NCBI GenBank assembly: GCA_041395245.1
Contig: JAWLAY010000018.1
Location: 1 to 64,000 of the forward strand
Origin: Aquimonas sp041395245
Lineage (GTDB): Bacteria > Pseudomonadota > Gammaproteobacteria > Xanthomonadales > Xanthomonadaceae
Length of the DNA stretch: 64,000 nt
Direction: 5' to 3'
Below, piece after piece: positions 9,430-17,988 of the stretch. The position numbers and the translations under genes were made by a program. Each line of letters opens with the position of its first letter. Position 1 is the stretch's first letter. A model generated the notes under the pieces. It worked only from the letters and a program-made list of their open reading frames with translations. It was not told the origin of the DNA and did not search any database.

Positions 9430-10377
9430 ATGGGCTTGGATGTTGCCGTCCTGATGGACCCGATTGAATCCATTTCGATCAAAAAAGACACCAGCTTTGC
9501 GATGCTGCTGGAAGCGCAGCGGCGCGGACACCGCTTGATCTACCTGACCCAGCACAGCCTCATGATCCGCGACGGCATACCGCATGCGCGCATGCGCACT
9601 CTGAAGGTGGCGGACAATCCCTCTGCGTGGTTCGAGTTGGGAGACGAGAAGCTGGCGCGCCTGGACGAACTGGATGTCATCCTGCTCCGCAAGGATCCGC
9701 CGTTCGACAGTCAGTTTCTCTACGACACCCATATCATGGATCTAGCCAAGGCAGCTGGCGTTCTGGTCGTCAATGATCCTCAGGGCTTGCGCGACCTGAA
9801 CGAAAAGCTCGCCGCCCTGCTGTTTCCGCAGTGCATTCCCACCACGCTCGTTGCCAGGAGTCCCGACGAACTACGCCGGTTCATCGCGGCGGAAGGCGAT
9901 TGTGTGCTGAAGCCGCTGGATGGCATGGGCGGGCGCTCGATATTTCGCGCCCGGCGCGATGACGACAACCTCAACGTCATCCTGGAAACGTTGACGATGG
10001 GCGGCACGCAGTTCGCCCTTGCCCAGAGGTTCCTGCCAGAGATCGCGCAGGGCGACAAACGCATCCTGTTGATCAACGGCGAGCCGATCGATTTTGCCTT
10101 GGCACGCATTCCGACCGGCAGTGACTTTCGCGGCAATCTGGCCGCAGGAGGACGTGGCGTTGGCCAGCCCCTGACCGACCAGGACCGTTGGATCGCCGCG
10201 CAGGTTGGCCCGGAAATGCGCAGGCGAGGCATGCTGTTCGTCGGAATCGACGTGATTGGAAATCACCTGACCGAGGTCAATGTCACGTCGCCCACCTGCG
10301 TTCGTGAGCTGGATGCTCAGTTCAAGCTCAACATCGCTGGAACGCTATTCGACCAGATCGAGTGCCTCCGCGCGTGA
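9430..10377 (+). CDS. gshB: Glutathione synthetase
   Basis: ATP-grasp ligase of 315 residues joining gamma-glutamylcysteine and glycine to make glutathione in the cytoplasm. The N-terminal domain opens MGLDVAVLMDPIESI. The ATP-grasp core shows VLKPLDGMGGRSIFR, the KRILLINGEP segment, and a metal-binding end with NVTSPTCVRELD. The ATG at 9430 has CAGGAG eight bases upstream, so I prefer it to an upstream in-frame start at 9379. The 3' end overlaps the tonB start by four bases. Standing opposite pilG is a known arrangement in Pseudomonas and Xanthomonas relatives. Confidence 0.96.
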   Translation: MGLDVAVLMDPIESISIKKDTSFAMLLEAQRRGHRLIYLTQHSLMIRDGIPHARMRTLKVADNPSAWFELGDEKLARLDELDVILLRKDPPFDSQFLYDTHIMDLAKAAGVLVVNDPQGLRDLNEKLAALLFPQCIPTTLVARSPDELRRFIAAEGDCVLKPLDGMGGRSIFRARRDDDNLNVILETLTMGGTQFALAQRFLPEIAQGDKRILLINGEPIDFALARIPTGSDFRGNLAAGGRGVGQPLTDQDRWIAAQVGPEMRRRGMLFVGIDVIGNHLTEVNVTSPTCVRELDAQFKLNIAGTLFDQIECLRA

Positions 10378-11252
10378 GCAATGTACCCGTTGCAACCTCT
10401 GCCAACGTCACTACCGGCGACCGTTTGGGGGCCACACTCACGCTGTCCATCCTCGCGCATGCCGTCATCGCGCTGGGTGTCGGATTCAGCGTCGAGCGCC
10501 CAGCCGATGTGCGCCACACGCTTGATGTAATCCTCACCCAGACCCGCAGCACGACCGCCCCCGAGAAGGCGGATTTCCTTGCCCAACACTCGCAACAGGG
10601 CGGCGGCAACAATCCGACCCCTGAACGACCTGCCGAGCCGCAGCGATCCGTGGTACCGAAGCCAGAACCGGGCGTGGCACCGGCACCCATTGCGCCCGGC
10701 TCTCCCCGTCCGCAACCGTCGCGGCAATCCGCGGTGGTCACGACACAGGCCGAAAGCGCCACCTTGGCGGCACCAACCGAACGCGTGGTCACCGCATCCA
10801 AGCCCTTGCCCAGCAGTCGCGAGCTGATCGAGCACAGTCTGGAAATGGCCAGGCTCGCGGCCGAGATTGATCGCCAGTCAGTGGCCTACGCCAAACGCCC
10901 CAAGCGCAAGTTCGTCTCGGCCAGCACGCAGGAATTCGAGTACGCGAGCTACATGCGGGCTTGGGTTGCCCGTGTGGAACGTATCGGCAACCTCAACTAT
11001 CCCGACGAAGCGCGACGCCGCAACCTGCACGGTCAATTGGTCATGACCGTCGCCGTGCGACGCGATGGCAGCATTGAGCGCATCGATATCGTCCAGCCCA
11101 GCGGCTATCCGGTACTGGACGACGCGGCGCAACGCATCGTGCGGCTCGGTGAGCCCTACGCACCCTTGCCGGAAACACGGGACGAGACCGATATCCTGCA
11201 CATCACCCGAACCTGGCAGTTCCTGCCGGGCAACATTCTTCGAAACAAATGA
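10374..11252 (+). CDS. tonB: TonB-family energy transducer
   Basis: A 292-residue TonB-like protein. It has a short cytoplasmic start, one membrane anchor (about residues 20-42, LGATLTLSILAHAVIALGVG), a Pro-rich periplasmic spacer (about 75-150), and a C-terminal TonB fold with NYPDEARRRNLHGQLVMTV and the VQPSGYPVLDDAA stretch. The likely GTG start at 10374 lies inside the gshB stop (GTGA), which implies translational coupling. Such proteins pass proton-motive energy to outer-membrane receptors or act in envelope processes. No exbB or exbD is nearby, so the partner is unknown. Confidence 0.85.
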   Translation: MSNVPVATSANVTTGDRLGATLTLSILAHAVIALGVGFSVERPADVRHTLDVILTQTRSTTAPEKADFLAQHSQQGGGNNPTPERPAEPQRSVVPKPEPGVAPAPIAPGSPRPQPSRQSAVVTTQAESATLAAPTERVVTASKPLPSSRELIEHSLEMARLAAEIDRQSVAYAKRPKRKFVSASTQEFEYASYMRAWVARVERIGNLNYPDEARRRNLHGQLVMTVAVRRDGSIERIDIVQPSGYPVLDDAAQRIVRLGEPYAPLPETRDETDILHITRTWQFLPGNILRNK

Positions 11253-11301
11253 CGCAACGTACTGTTTAGGCGAGCGCAGTGTTCGTCCCATCCCCGACGT
11301 A

Positions 11302-11307
11302 TACACT
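11302..11307 (+). promoter_or_regulatory. Possible -10 element giving a leaderless yqgE mRNA
   Basis: TACACT is followed by exactly six bases and then the yqgE ATG at 11314. If it is used, transcription would start on the start codon itself. No ribosome site is visible between tonB and yqgE, which fits but does not prove this. Confidence 0.3.
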
Positions 11308-11313
11308 GACCGC

Positions 11314-11877
11314 ATGCCCCAACCTGATCTCAGCAATCATTTCCTGATCGCCGTGCCCGCACTGGACGATCCGAATTTCTGCGGCGGCGTGACTCTGCTT
11401 TGCAGGCACGACGCCGACGGTGCGATGGGCATTCTCATCAATCGTCGTTCGGACATTCGTCTCTGCGATGTCTTTGAGCAACTGGGCATCGAGGATCGCG
11501 CCGGATCGCTGTCCGCTCAACATGTGTTGATCGGCGGTCCCGTGCATCCTGAACGTGGCTTCGTACTGCACGCCGACGACGGGCGCGAGTGGGATTCGAG
11601 CTTTCGGGTGTCGGACACGGTTCTGCTGACCACCTCCCGCGACATTCTCGACGCGCTGGCGCGCGGACAAGGGCCGAAGCGCGCGGTCCTGGCGCTTGGC
11701 TGTGCGGGATGGGGCGCAGGGCAGCTGGAGTCCGAGTTGCAGGACCATGCGTGGCTGACCGCACCGGCAAGCGACGCACTGATCTTCGACACGCCGGTTG
11801 CCGAGCGATGGCAGGCCGCGGCACATTTGCTGGGCGTTGATCTGCAGCAATTGGCTACCTACGTTGGACACGCGTGA
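11314..11877 (+). CDS. yqgE: YqgE/AlgH family protein
   Basis: A 187-residue cytoplasmic protein of the UPF0301 (YqgE/AlgH) family, whose biochemical role is unresolved. Family features include the opening HFLIAVPALDDPNF, the GVTLLCRHDADGAMGILINR stretch, the GGPVHPERGFVLH motif and ALGCAGWGAGQLESEL. It precedes ruvX, a pairing conserved across many gammaproteobacteria. The ATG at 11314 was chosen because the family begins here; the upstream frame would run into tonB. It overlaps the proposed ruvX start by 14 bases. Confidence 0.92.
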   Translation: MPQPDLSNHFLIAVPALDDPNFCGGVTLLCRHDADGAMGILINRRSDIRLCDVFEQLGIEDRAGSLSAQHVLIGGPVHPERGFVLHADDGREWDSSFRVSDTVLLTTSRDILDALARGQGPKRAVLALGCAGWGAGQLESELQDHAWLTAPASDALIFDTPVAERWQAAAHLLGVDLQQLATYVGHA

Positions 11878-12310
11878 ACCTTGCGCGGAGGCACTGACCT
11901 GCGCACTGGCATTTGACGTGGGCGGGCGACGCACGGGTGTAGCCGTGGGCAACTCCTTGTCTGGCACGGCGCGCCCGCTGGCCGTATTGCCGATGAAGGA
12001 CGACCAACCAGACTGGGATCAGATCGCGCACCTCGTCAGGGAATGGAACCCGCAAGTCTTGATCGTCGGTGAACCCCTGACCCTGGACGGCGTCGAGCAA
12101 GCGGCAACGCATCGAGCTCGGCAATTCGCCGCCGGATTGCGCAAACGCCACTCGCTGCAGGTCATTCTGGTCGATGAGCGCTCCTCGTCGCGCGAAGCGG
12201 ATCGCCGCTTCGCAGAACGCCGACGCGCTGGCGCCGCAAGACGGCGTGACGCGGCATTGCTCGACGCCGACGCAGCAGCGATCATTCTGGAGCGGTGGTT
12301 GCAGGGCTGA
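11864..12310 (+). CDS. ruvX: YqgF/RuvX, RNase H-fold nuclease or 16S pre-rRNA processing factor
   Basis: The RNase H-like fold is recognisable from ALAFDVGGRRTGVAVGNS at the start, LIVGEPLTLDG in the middle, VDERSSSREADRRF, and the acidic end DADAAAIILERW. Family members were described as Holliday-junction resolvases and as 16S rRNA 5'-end maturation nucleases. The start is uncertain. No ATG or GTG fits the family's length; a TTG at 11864 overlaps yqgE by 14 bases, and CTG codons at 11894 and 11906 lie closer to a GGAGG site. An ATG at 11798 would need an 80-base overlap. Confidence 0.88.
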   Translation: MDTREPCAEALTCALAFDVGGRRTGVAVGNSLSGTARPLAVLPMKDDQPDWDQIAHLVREWNPQVLIVGEPLTLDGVEQAATHRARQFAAGLRKRHSLQVILVDERSSSREADRRFAERRRAGAARRRDAALLDADAAAIILERWLQG

Positions 12311-12369
12311 TTCCTCTTGGGCATGCAAGCCACGCCGCACCATTTCACCTGATCGTTCCCGAGACGAAC

Positions 12370-13311
12370 ATGCACACACTCCGTCCGCAGCGACATCTGC
12401 TCACCCTTCATCAGCTTGGCAAGGCGCGTATCGAAGCCTTGTTGCGTCACGCCGAGTGGATGCGTCCGCATGCGACAGGCGGTGTCGCCATGCGCGAGCG
12501 ACTGCGCGGTCGAACGGTAGTAAACCTGTTTTTCGAAGCGTCGACCCGCACGCGCAGTTCGTTCCAGCTGGCGGCACAACGCCTGGGGGCCGACGTGTTG
12601 AATTTCGACGCAGCGGTTTCCTCGACGCGCAAGGGCGAGACCTTCCTCGACACCTTCCTGAATCTTCAGGCCATGGGCGCTGACCTGTTTGTCGTTCGGG
12701 TCGCCGAGTCGAACGCCATGCTGGAACTGCAACGTCACGTAATGCCCGGCGTGAGTCTGGTCAATGCCGGCGATGGCAGGGCCGCTCACCCGACGCAGGG
12801 TTTGCTGGACATGCTGACCATTCGCCAACACAAGGGCACCGATTTCAGCGCGTTGAAGGTCCTGCTGGTCGGTGACATCAAGCACTCGCGCGTCGCCCGC
12901 TCCGACCTGCACGCACTGCAGGCGCTGGGTGCTGGCGAAATCCGGGTTTGCGCGCCAGACAACCTGTTACCGCAACGCGACGAGCTTGTCGGCTGCCAGG
13001 TTTTCAAAACGCTGGATGAAGCGATCCAGGGCGTGGACGTGATCATGATGCTGCGACTGCAACGCGAACGAATGGAAGAAGGGCTGGTGACCTCACTGGA
13101 CGACTACCATCGGGAGTTCGGTCTTGACGCGTCACGCCTCGCACAGGCCAGCACTGACGCCATCGTCATGCATCCCGGTCCGATGAACCGCGGTGTGGAA
13201 ATCACCGATGCCGTCGCCGACGGTCCTCAATCGGTCATTCTTCAACAGGTCAGCAATGGCGTTGCTGTGCGCATGGCCGTCCTCGATGCGCTGGCAAATG
13301 GTTTGGACTGA
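12370..13311 (+). CDS. pyrB: Aspartate carbamoyltransferase catalytic subunit
   Basis: Catalyses carbamoyl phosphate plus aspartate to carbamoyl-aspartate, the committed step of pyrimidine synthesis. The 313-residue product shows the carbamoyl-phosphate loop FFEASTRTRSSF, the HPTQGLLDM motif and the aspartate-binding RLQRERM and HPGPMNRG segments. The ATG at 12370 matches the family N-terminus; an in-frame GTG at 12295 lies inside ruvX. It ends the gshB-tonB-yqgE-ruvX-pyrB run. No pyrR or pyrC follows, unlike in Pseudomonas. Confidence 0.96.
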   Translation: MHTLRPQRHLLTLHQLGKARIEALLRHAEWMRPHATGGVAMRERLRGRTVVNLFFEASTRTRSSFQLAAQRLGADVLNFDAAVSSTRKGETFLDTFLNLQAMGADLFVVRVAESNAMLELQRHVMPGVSLVNAGDGRAAHPTQGLLDMLTIRQHKGTDFSALKVLLVGDIKHSRVARSDLHALQALGAGEIRVCAPDNLLPQRDELVGCQVFKTLDEAIQGVDVIMMLRLQRERMEEGLVTSLDDYHREFGLDASRLAQASTDAIVMHPGPMNRGVEITDAVADGPQSVILQQVSNGVAVRMAVLDALANGLD

Positions 13312-13402
13312 TCGCCGCGCGACAGCGCGTCGCGGCGAACTCGCAATGCGCTACAGCAGGACTTCATTGCCCCTGAAAATTCGAAGGCAAGCACCAACGA
13401 AC

Positions 13403-13972
13403 TCAATCGGCGATTTGTCGCAACCCGAGCAGCTGCGCGGTTTCACACAAGGGCAGTCCCATCACGCCGCTATAGCTTCCTGACAGATGACGGACAAACG
13501 CCGCCGCGCGCCCTTGAATGGCGTAGCCACCCGCCTTTCCGAAGGGTTCACCGGTGGCGATGTAGTGCTCGATGTCTTCCGACTCTAGTGGCGTAAAACT
13601 CACCTCGGATCGGCACAGTGCTTCGCGTCGTCCGCTGATGTCGACGACGCAGACCGCCGACAGGACCTGATGAGTACGACCGGCGAGTCGATGCAGCATC
13701 GCCCTCGCCTCCTCGACCGTGGTCGGCTTGCCGAAGACCTGATCCCCGAGAACCACTTCGGTATCCGCCGCCAGCACCACCGCCGTATCGCGCGCAACAA
13801 CGTGTGCCCATCCCGCATCGGCCTTTTCGCGTGCGACGCGTTGCACGTAATGAACCGGCGTCTCGACCGGCGAACGCAACTCAGACACATCGATACGCAG
13901 CACTTCGTGTACCAGCCCCAGCTGAGCCAGCAGTTCACGACGTCGCGGCGATTGCGATGCGAGGTAGAGCAT
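13403..13972 (-). CDS. maf: Maf-like nucleoside triphosphate pyrophosphatase
   Basis: A 189-residue Maf-family enzyme that hydrolyses dTTP/UTP or modified nucleotides to monophosphates. The opening LYLASQSPRRRELL carries the Ser-Arg-Arg substrate site. AADTEVVLGD holds the catalytic acid, and KAGGYAIQGRAAAF plus SGSYSGVMGLPL are typical of the YhdE subgroup. The ATG at 13972 was chosen by homology. TACCAT stands exactly six bases before it, so the mRNA may be leaderless. It converges on pyrB. Confidence 0.93.
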   Translation of the reverse strand: MLYLASQSPRRRELLAQLGLVHEVLRIDVSELRSPVETPVHYVQRVAREKADAGWAHVVARDTAVVLAADTEVVLGDQVFGKPTTVEEARAMLHRLAGRTHQVLSAVCVVDISGRREALCRSEVSFTPLESEDIEHYIATGEPFGKAGGYAIQGRAAAFVRHLSGSYSGVMGLPLCETAQLLGLRQIAD

Positions 13973-13978
13973 GCGCGG

Positions 13979-13984
13979 ATGGTA
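13979..13984 (-). promoter_or_regulatory. Possible -10 element giving a leaderless maf mRNA
   Basis: On the minus strand TACCAT is followed by six bases and then the maf ATG at 13972. The spacing would place the transcription start on the initiation codon. No -35 of note. Confidence 0.3.
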
Positions 13985-14047
13985 CACAGGTCTGGACAGT
14001 TCCGGATGGCATAATCAGTCGCTGACTCATGCCAAGAAGTGGTCAAC

Positions 14048-14947
14048 ATGTCTCCGCCACAGCTGTTCCGCGCTGCCTGCAACGGTATCGTGATACTCGT
14101 CAGCACGCTGATTCACGTTCCGCCGCTGCTGCTCCTCGCCTGCTTCAAGCTGGTCTTGCCCGGCAAGTCGGTGCAGCGCGGCTTGACCCGCATCCTCATG
14201 CGTCTGGCGGAAAGCTGGGTCGCGGTCAATTCCTGGTTGATGCGAAACAGTACACCCACGCAATTCGAGATTGACAGCCCGACCACCCTTCAGCCCGATG
14301 GCTGGTACATGGTGATCAGCAACCACCAGAGCTGGGTCGATATCCCGGTTCTGCAGATGGTCTTCAATCGGCAAATTCCGATGCTCAAGTTCTTCCTGAA
14401 ACAGCAACTGATCTGGGTTCCGCTGCTGGGTCTGGCTTGGTGGGCACTCGACTTTCCCTTCATGCGACGGCATAACCACGCCGTGCTGAAGAAGCATCCT
14501 CATCTCAAAGGCAAGGATGTCGAGGCAACCCGCAAGGCATGCGAAAAATTTCGCTACACGCCCGTATCCGTGATGAACTTCGTCGAGGGCACCCGGTTCA
14601 CCCCAGAAAAGCAGGCGCGTCGTTCCACTCCCTACACGCATCTGCTCACACCCAAAGCGGGTGGTATTGGATTTGTCCTGCAAACCATGGGCGACATGAT
14701 GGGCGACCTGCTTGACGTGACGATCATCTATCCAGACGGTCGACCGACTATGCTGGACCTGCTCGCCGGTCGTGTTCGCCGTGTTTGCGTGCATGTTTCG
14801 CAGCGGCAGATTCCTGCCGACCTGCGCAATCAGGACTACGAAAATGACGCTGCCTTCCGGGTACGGTTTCAGGCCTGGTTGAACGCGATCTGGGTTGAGA
14901 AAGACCGCTTGATCGCTCAGCGGATGGGTTCCGCGGATTCGCGCTGA
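14048..14947 (+). CDS. Membrane-associated acyltransferase, PlsC/YihG type
   Basis: A 299-residue member of the lysophospholipid acyltransferase superfamily. A hydrophobic N-terminal segment (about residues 12-38) is followed by the catalytic NHQSWVD motif (H93, D98) and the FVEGTRFTPE motif that binds the acyl acceptor. It resembles the E. coli YihG-like group, which acts on phospholipid precursors; the precise substrate cannot be read from the sequence. The ATG at 14048 follows AAGAAGTGG; a GTG at 14039 is the alternative. It is divergent from maf and lies upstream of hemN with a 99-base gap. Confidence 0.88.
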   Translation: MSPPQLFRAACNGIVILVSTLIHVPPLLLLACFKLVLPGKSVQRGLTRILMRLAESWVAVNSWLMRNSTPTQFEIDSPTTLQPDGWYMVISNHQSWVDIPVLQMVFNRQIPMLKFFLKQQLIWVPLLGLAWWALDFPFMRRHNHAVLKKHPHLKGKDVEATRKACEKFRYTPVSVMNFVEGTRFTPEKQARRSTPYTHLLTPKAGGIGFVLQTMGDMMGDLLDVTIIYPDGRPTMLDLLAGRVRRVCVHVSQRQIPADLRNQDYENDAAFRVRFQAWLNAIWVEKDRLIAQRMGSADSR

Positions 14948-14997
14948 GCACCGTTCTCGATGCGCCGAACATCAGAATTCGCTCACTTATCCGCAGC

Positions 14998-15034
14998 TTG
15001 ACTGAAGTCAACCCGATCGCAGTCCGCTTACAAC
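14998..15034 (+). promoter_or_regulatory. FNR/Anr-type operator and -10 for hemN
   Basis: TTGACTGAAGTCAA (14998-15011) is a perfect inverted repeat of TTGAC with a four-base spacer, close to the FNR/Anr consensus TTGATnnnnATCAA. A plausible -10, TACAAC, lies at 15029-15034. The hemN ATG is at 15047. Activation of hemN by Anr at low oxygen is established in Pseudomonas; here it is inferred from the site. Confidence 0.7.
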
Positions 15035-15046
15035 AGACTGCGGGCC

Positions 15047-16435
15047 ATGACTGCGATCCCGCCCTTTGACGCCGACCTTTTGCGCCGCTATGACCGGCCA
15101 GGTCCGCGATATACCTCGTATCCGACAGCGCCGCATTTTCATGAAGGCTTCGGGAGTCGCGACTTCCGTGCGGCCGCAAAGCGCAGCAACGAAGATCCGA
15201 TCCCGCGTCAATTGTCGCTGTATGTTCACGTCCCTTACTGTCTGAGTCCCTGCTTCTACTGCGGCTGCAATCGCGTGGTGACGCGTGATCGAAGCAAGGG
15301 CAACGACTACATCGAACTGTTGGAACGTGAGATCGGCTTGGTTGCGCCCTTGTTCGACCGGGATCGTGACGTCATCCAGCTGCATCTTGGTGGTGGCACG
15401 CCAAACTTTCTTGATCGTCACATGATGCGCGCGCTGATCCAGCGCCTGTCGCACGAGTTTCATTTCTCGATTCACCCCGACCGCGATTTCTCCATCGAGC
15501 TGGACCCGCGCAGCGTCGACAAGGATGACATCGAGGTTTTGGCTGAACTCGGCTTCAACCGGGCCAGTCTGGGTGTACAAGATTTTGACCCCACGGTGCA
15601 GGAGGCGGTCAATCGTATTCAGACGATTGAGCAGACCCTGGAAGTCATACACGCCTGCCGCAGCAATGGGTTCCGTTCGATTAACGTCGATCTGATCTAT
15701 GGCTTGCCGCGCCAGAATCGCGCCGGTTTTGCCAAAACACTGGACACGGTGATCGAGCAACGCCCTGATCGCCTAGCTGTCTACAGTTACGCGCATCTCC
15801 CCGAACTGTTCAAGCCGCAGAAGCAGATCAACGCGAACGAGTTGCCTGCGCCAGAAGAAAAGCTGGCGCTGTTGCAACTGGCCATCGAAAGACTCTCGGC
15901 GGCCGGCTATGTCTACATCGGCATGGATCACTTCGCCCTTCCCAATGATGACTTGGCGCGCGCACAGGCACGCGGTGGTCTGCAACGAAACTTCATGGGC
16001 TACACCACACACGCCGAGACCGACCTGATCGGCCTGGGTGTCAGCGCCATCAGTAGTGTCGGGGACACCTACAGTCAGAACCCGCGCGACTTTGCGGGTT
16101 ATGCGAGCGCTCTTGAAAATGGTCGGCTGCCTCTGTGGCGCGGACTTCGACTCGACGCCGACGACGTGCTGCGTGCCGACTTGATCCAACACCTGATGTG
16201 CCAGGGTGAGATCAACATTCAGGACATCGAGAATCGCTACGACATCCACTTCGCGAGCTACTTCAGCGACGCGATCGCGCAGCTCCCGGCCCTGGAAGCG
16301 GACGGACTGGTGACCGTCACCGCCAATTGGATCAAGGCCACCGAGCGGGGTCGAATGCTACTGCGCGTCATTGCCATGTGCTTTGACCGCTATCTGCAAA
16401 ACTCCGCACCAGTGCGGTTTTCCAAAGCGATCTGA
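15047..16435 (+). CDS. hemN: Oxygen-independent coproporphyrinogen III dehydrogenase (radical SAM)
   Basis: Converts coproporphyrinogen III to protoporphyrinogen IX without oxygen, in haem synthesis. The 462-residue protein opens with the HemN-specific RYDRPGPRYTSYPTAPHF and carries the radical-SAM cysteines C65, C69 and C72 plus C74 (YCLSPCFYCGC). HLGGGTPNFL and SIELDPRSVD follow, with a C-terminal HemN domain. These features separate it from HemW-like relatives. An FNR/Anr-like palindrome lies 36 bases before the ATG, so expression probably rises when oxygen falls. The leader is very short and has no clear ribosome site. Confidence 0.96.
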   Translation: MTAIPPFDADLLRRYDRPGPRYTSYPTAPHFHEGFGSRDFRAAAKRSNEDPIPRQLSLYVHVPYCLSPCFYCGCNRVVTRDRSKGNDYIELLEREIGLVAPLFDRDRDVIQLHLGGGTPNFLDRHMMRALIQRLSHEFHFSIHPDRDFSIELDPRSVDKDDIEVLAELGFNRASLGVQDFDPTVQEAVNRIQTIEQTLEVIHACRSNGFRSINVDLIYGLPRQNRAGFAKTLDTVIEQRPDRLAVYSYAHLPELFKPQKQINANELPAPEEKLALLQLAIERLSAAGYVYIGMDHFALPNDDLARAQARGGLQRNFMGYTTHAETDLIGLGVSAISSVGDTYSQNPRDFAGYASALENGRLPLWRGLRLDADDVLRADLIQHLMCQGEINIQDIENRYDIHFASYFSDAIAQLPALEADGLVTVTANWIKATERGRMLLRVIAMCFDRYLQNSAPVRFSKAI

Positions 16436-16602
16436 AGCCACCGCCACGGATGCCCGGCGCCTCTTCCGGTGCCGCGACATCAGTTCAATGCATCCGCTCA
16501 TGATCCGACCCGAACCCGAGCCAATTTGGGTGCGCATGTGCGACACCTGCCACCATCCCGCGTGCGTAAAAGGACACCACACAGTCGCTGGTTAGCGGCT
16601 CG

Positions 16603-17547
16603 TCATCTGGCCCTGTCGAGCCACGATGCCAGCCCCTGTGCATTGAGTTCGATGTCCATGGCCAATAGCGAACGGATCGTATCGTCACCGAGGCACACGC
16701 CATGCGCGGCAAGGCCATCGAGATACAGGCGCGTCAAGCCCTCACAAATCGCCTTGTGACGGTCACTCCCGGCATATCGTCGATTCGACGTTTGTGCAAT
16801 CTCGACCATCGCATCGATCTGCGCGAGGAGTAAGGCCGCGAGTCGCTGCGGTGCCTCAACCCGACCGTAGTGCGTCAGATACATCCGCTGGGGGCTCGCG
16901 CGCATCATCCGCGCGATGGACTGTTTCAATGGCTCCGGCTCAAACTGCACCGGCGTCGTGGTCGGCATGATCCAAGGCCCTTGAGCGGTATCGAACTCGC
17001 GATACGACAGGCCAAAGGTGTCACCAGTGAAGAATGCAGCGGCAGCGGGGTCGTGAATGACGATATGGTGGCGCGCGTGTCCAGGAGCATCGAAGACCTC
17101 CAGCTCACGCCGCCCAATCCGGATTCGCTCGCCGTCCGCAACCGTCTGGACGCGCTCCGGCGGCACGGCAACAAGATTGCCGTAAGTGCGCTGGACTTCG
17201 TCAGACCCGTAGACCGCGCTGGCACCTGCGATCAATGCCGTCGGATCAATCATGTGGCGTGCGCCACGCGGGTGCACGATGAGGGTGGCATTCGGCAAGC
17301 TCTGCATCAACTGTCCGGCGCCACCTGCATGATCCAGGTGCACATGAGTCAGGATGAGATACCGGACATCGTCGACGGCCAGTCCACGTTGTGCCAATGT
17401 CGATAGAACTATTGGCAACGAGGCATTGATGCCGCTATCAACCAACGCGGCGACGCCCTCATCCACCACCAGATAGGCAGCGTCGAAGTGGGGTCGATGA
17501 AACCCGGTATCGATGGTGTGAATGTCGAAATCGCTCTGCAATCCCAC
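16603..17547 (-). CDS. MBL-fold metallohydrolase
   Basis: A metallo-beta-lactamase-fold hydrolase of about 314 residues. The zinc/iron motif LTHVHLDHAGG lies at about residues 68-78, a downstream metal ligand is in APGHARHH, and FFTGDTFG carries the bridging Asp. The overall shape resembles glyoxalase II-like and related hydrolases, but the substrate is not evident. The start is uncertain: a GTG at 17547 has GAGAGG upstream, while TTG codons at 17568 and 17541 are also possible. It converges on hemN and is followed upstream by the HiPIP gene in the same orientation. Confidence 0.82.
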   Translation of the reverse strand: MGLQSDFDIHTIDTGFHRPHFDAAYLVVDEGVAALVDSGINASLPIVLSTLAQRGLAVDDVRYLILTHVHLDHAGGAGQLMQSLPNATLIVHPRGARHMIDPTALIAGASAVYGSDEVQRTYGNLVAVPPERVQTVADGERIRIGRRELEVFDAPGHARHHIVIHDPAAAAFFTGDTFGLSYREFDTAQGPWIMPTTTPVQFEPEPLKQSIARMMRASPQRMYLTHYGRVEAPQRLAALLLAQIDAMVEIAQTSNRRYAGSDRHKAICEGLTRLYLDGLAAHGVCLGDDTIRSLLAMDIELNAQGLASWLDRAR

Positions 17548-17606
17548 CGCAACCTCTCGGCAATCCAACGAGATTCAGAGCCTATCAGAGCATCGAGCGC
17601 GTGACC

Positions 17607-17638
17607 GCAACGGACACGCCGAGCGGCGTGTCCGTTGC
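17607..17638 (-). terminator. 14-bp perfect hairpin after the HiPIP gene
   Basis: GCAACGGACACGCC and its exact complement flank a four-base GAGC loop. The structure lies 8 bases past the HiPIP stop and before the MBL gene. There is no T-run on the minus strand, so it may stabilise or process the mRNA rather than terminate classically. Confidence 0.6.
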
Positions 17639-17646
17639 GCTGTGCA

Positions 17647-17988
17647 TCAGCCTGCCTTCGGCGCCCAGGAAGCGCACCATCCCTTGGCGGAGACGGAATT
17701 GGCCGGGAACAACATGCATCCCAAGGGGTCGCCACTACCCTGCGCAAAATTGCAATTGGCGCAGCTGCTTCCGGCCTTGAACTGCGGATGCTTGGCCGAA
17801 TCGACTTTTGCTGCATCGTCGCTGTAACCCAAGGCAACCGCCTGCGGATTGTCGAGCGGCAGCATTGGCTTGTCCTGCGCGTGGGCGCGCTGGGTGATCA
17901 ACTGAAAAGCGATGGGCGCGCTGACCGCGGCCATCGCGGCATTGCGCAAAAACGCACGTCTTGCCTTGCTTTCGGCTGGGTTGGACAT
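17647..17988 (-). CDS. hip: High-potential iron-sulfur protein (HiPIP), Tat-exported
   Basis: A 113-residue precursor of a small periplasmic [4Fe-4S] electron carrier. It begins with a twin-arginine signal (RRAFLRNAA, R10 R11) and a hydrophobic stretch ending AHA, with likely cleavage after residue 37. Four cluster cysteines follow in the family spacing: C76 and C79 (CANC), C91 and C105. HiPIPs pass electrons between the bc1 complex and terminal oxidases or reaction centres. A GGAGT ribosome site precedes the ATG. It is followed by a strong hairpin, so it is probably its own transcript. Confidence 0.93.
   Translation of the reverse strand: MSNPAESKARRAFLRNAAMAAVSAPIAFQLITQRAHAQDKPMLPLDNPQAVALGYSDDAAKVDSAKHPQFKAGSSCANCNFAQGSGDPLGCMLFPANSVSAKGWCASWAPKAG

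Noticed and set aside
13313..13337. GC-rich hairpin (CGCCGCG/CGCGGCG) between pyrB and maf
   Set aside because: It can fold but has no T-run on either strand and such GC palindromes are common here; not listed as a terminator.
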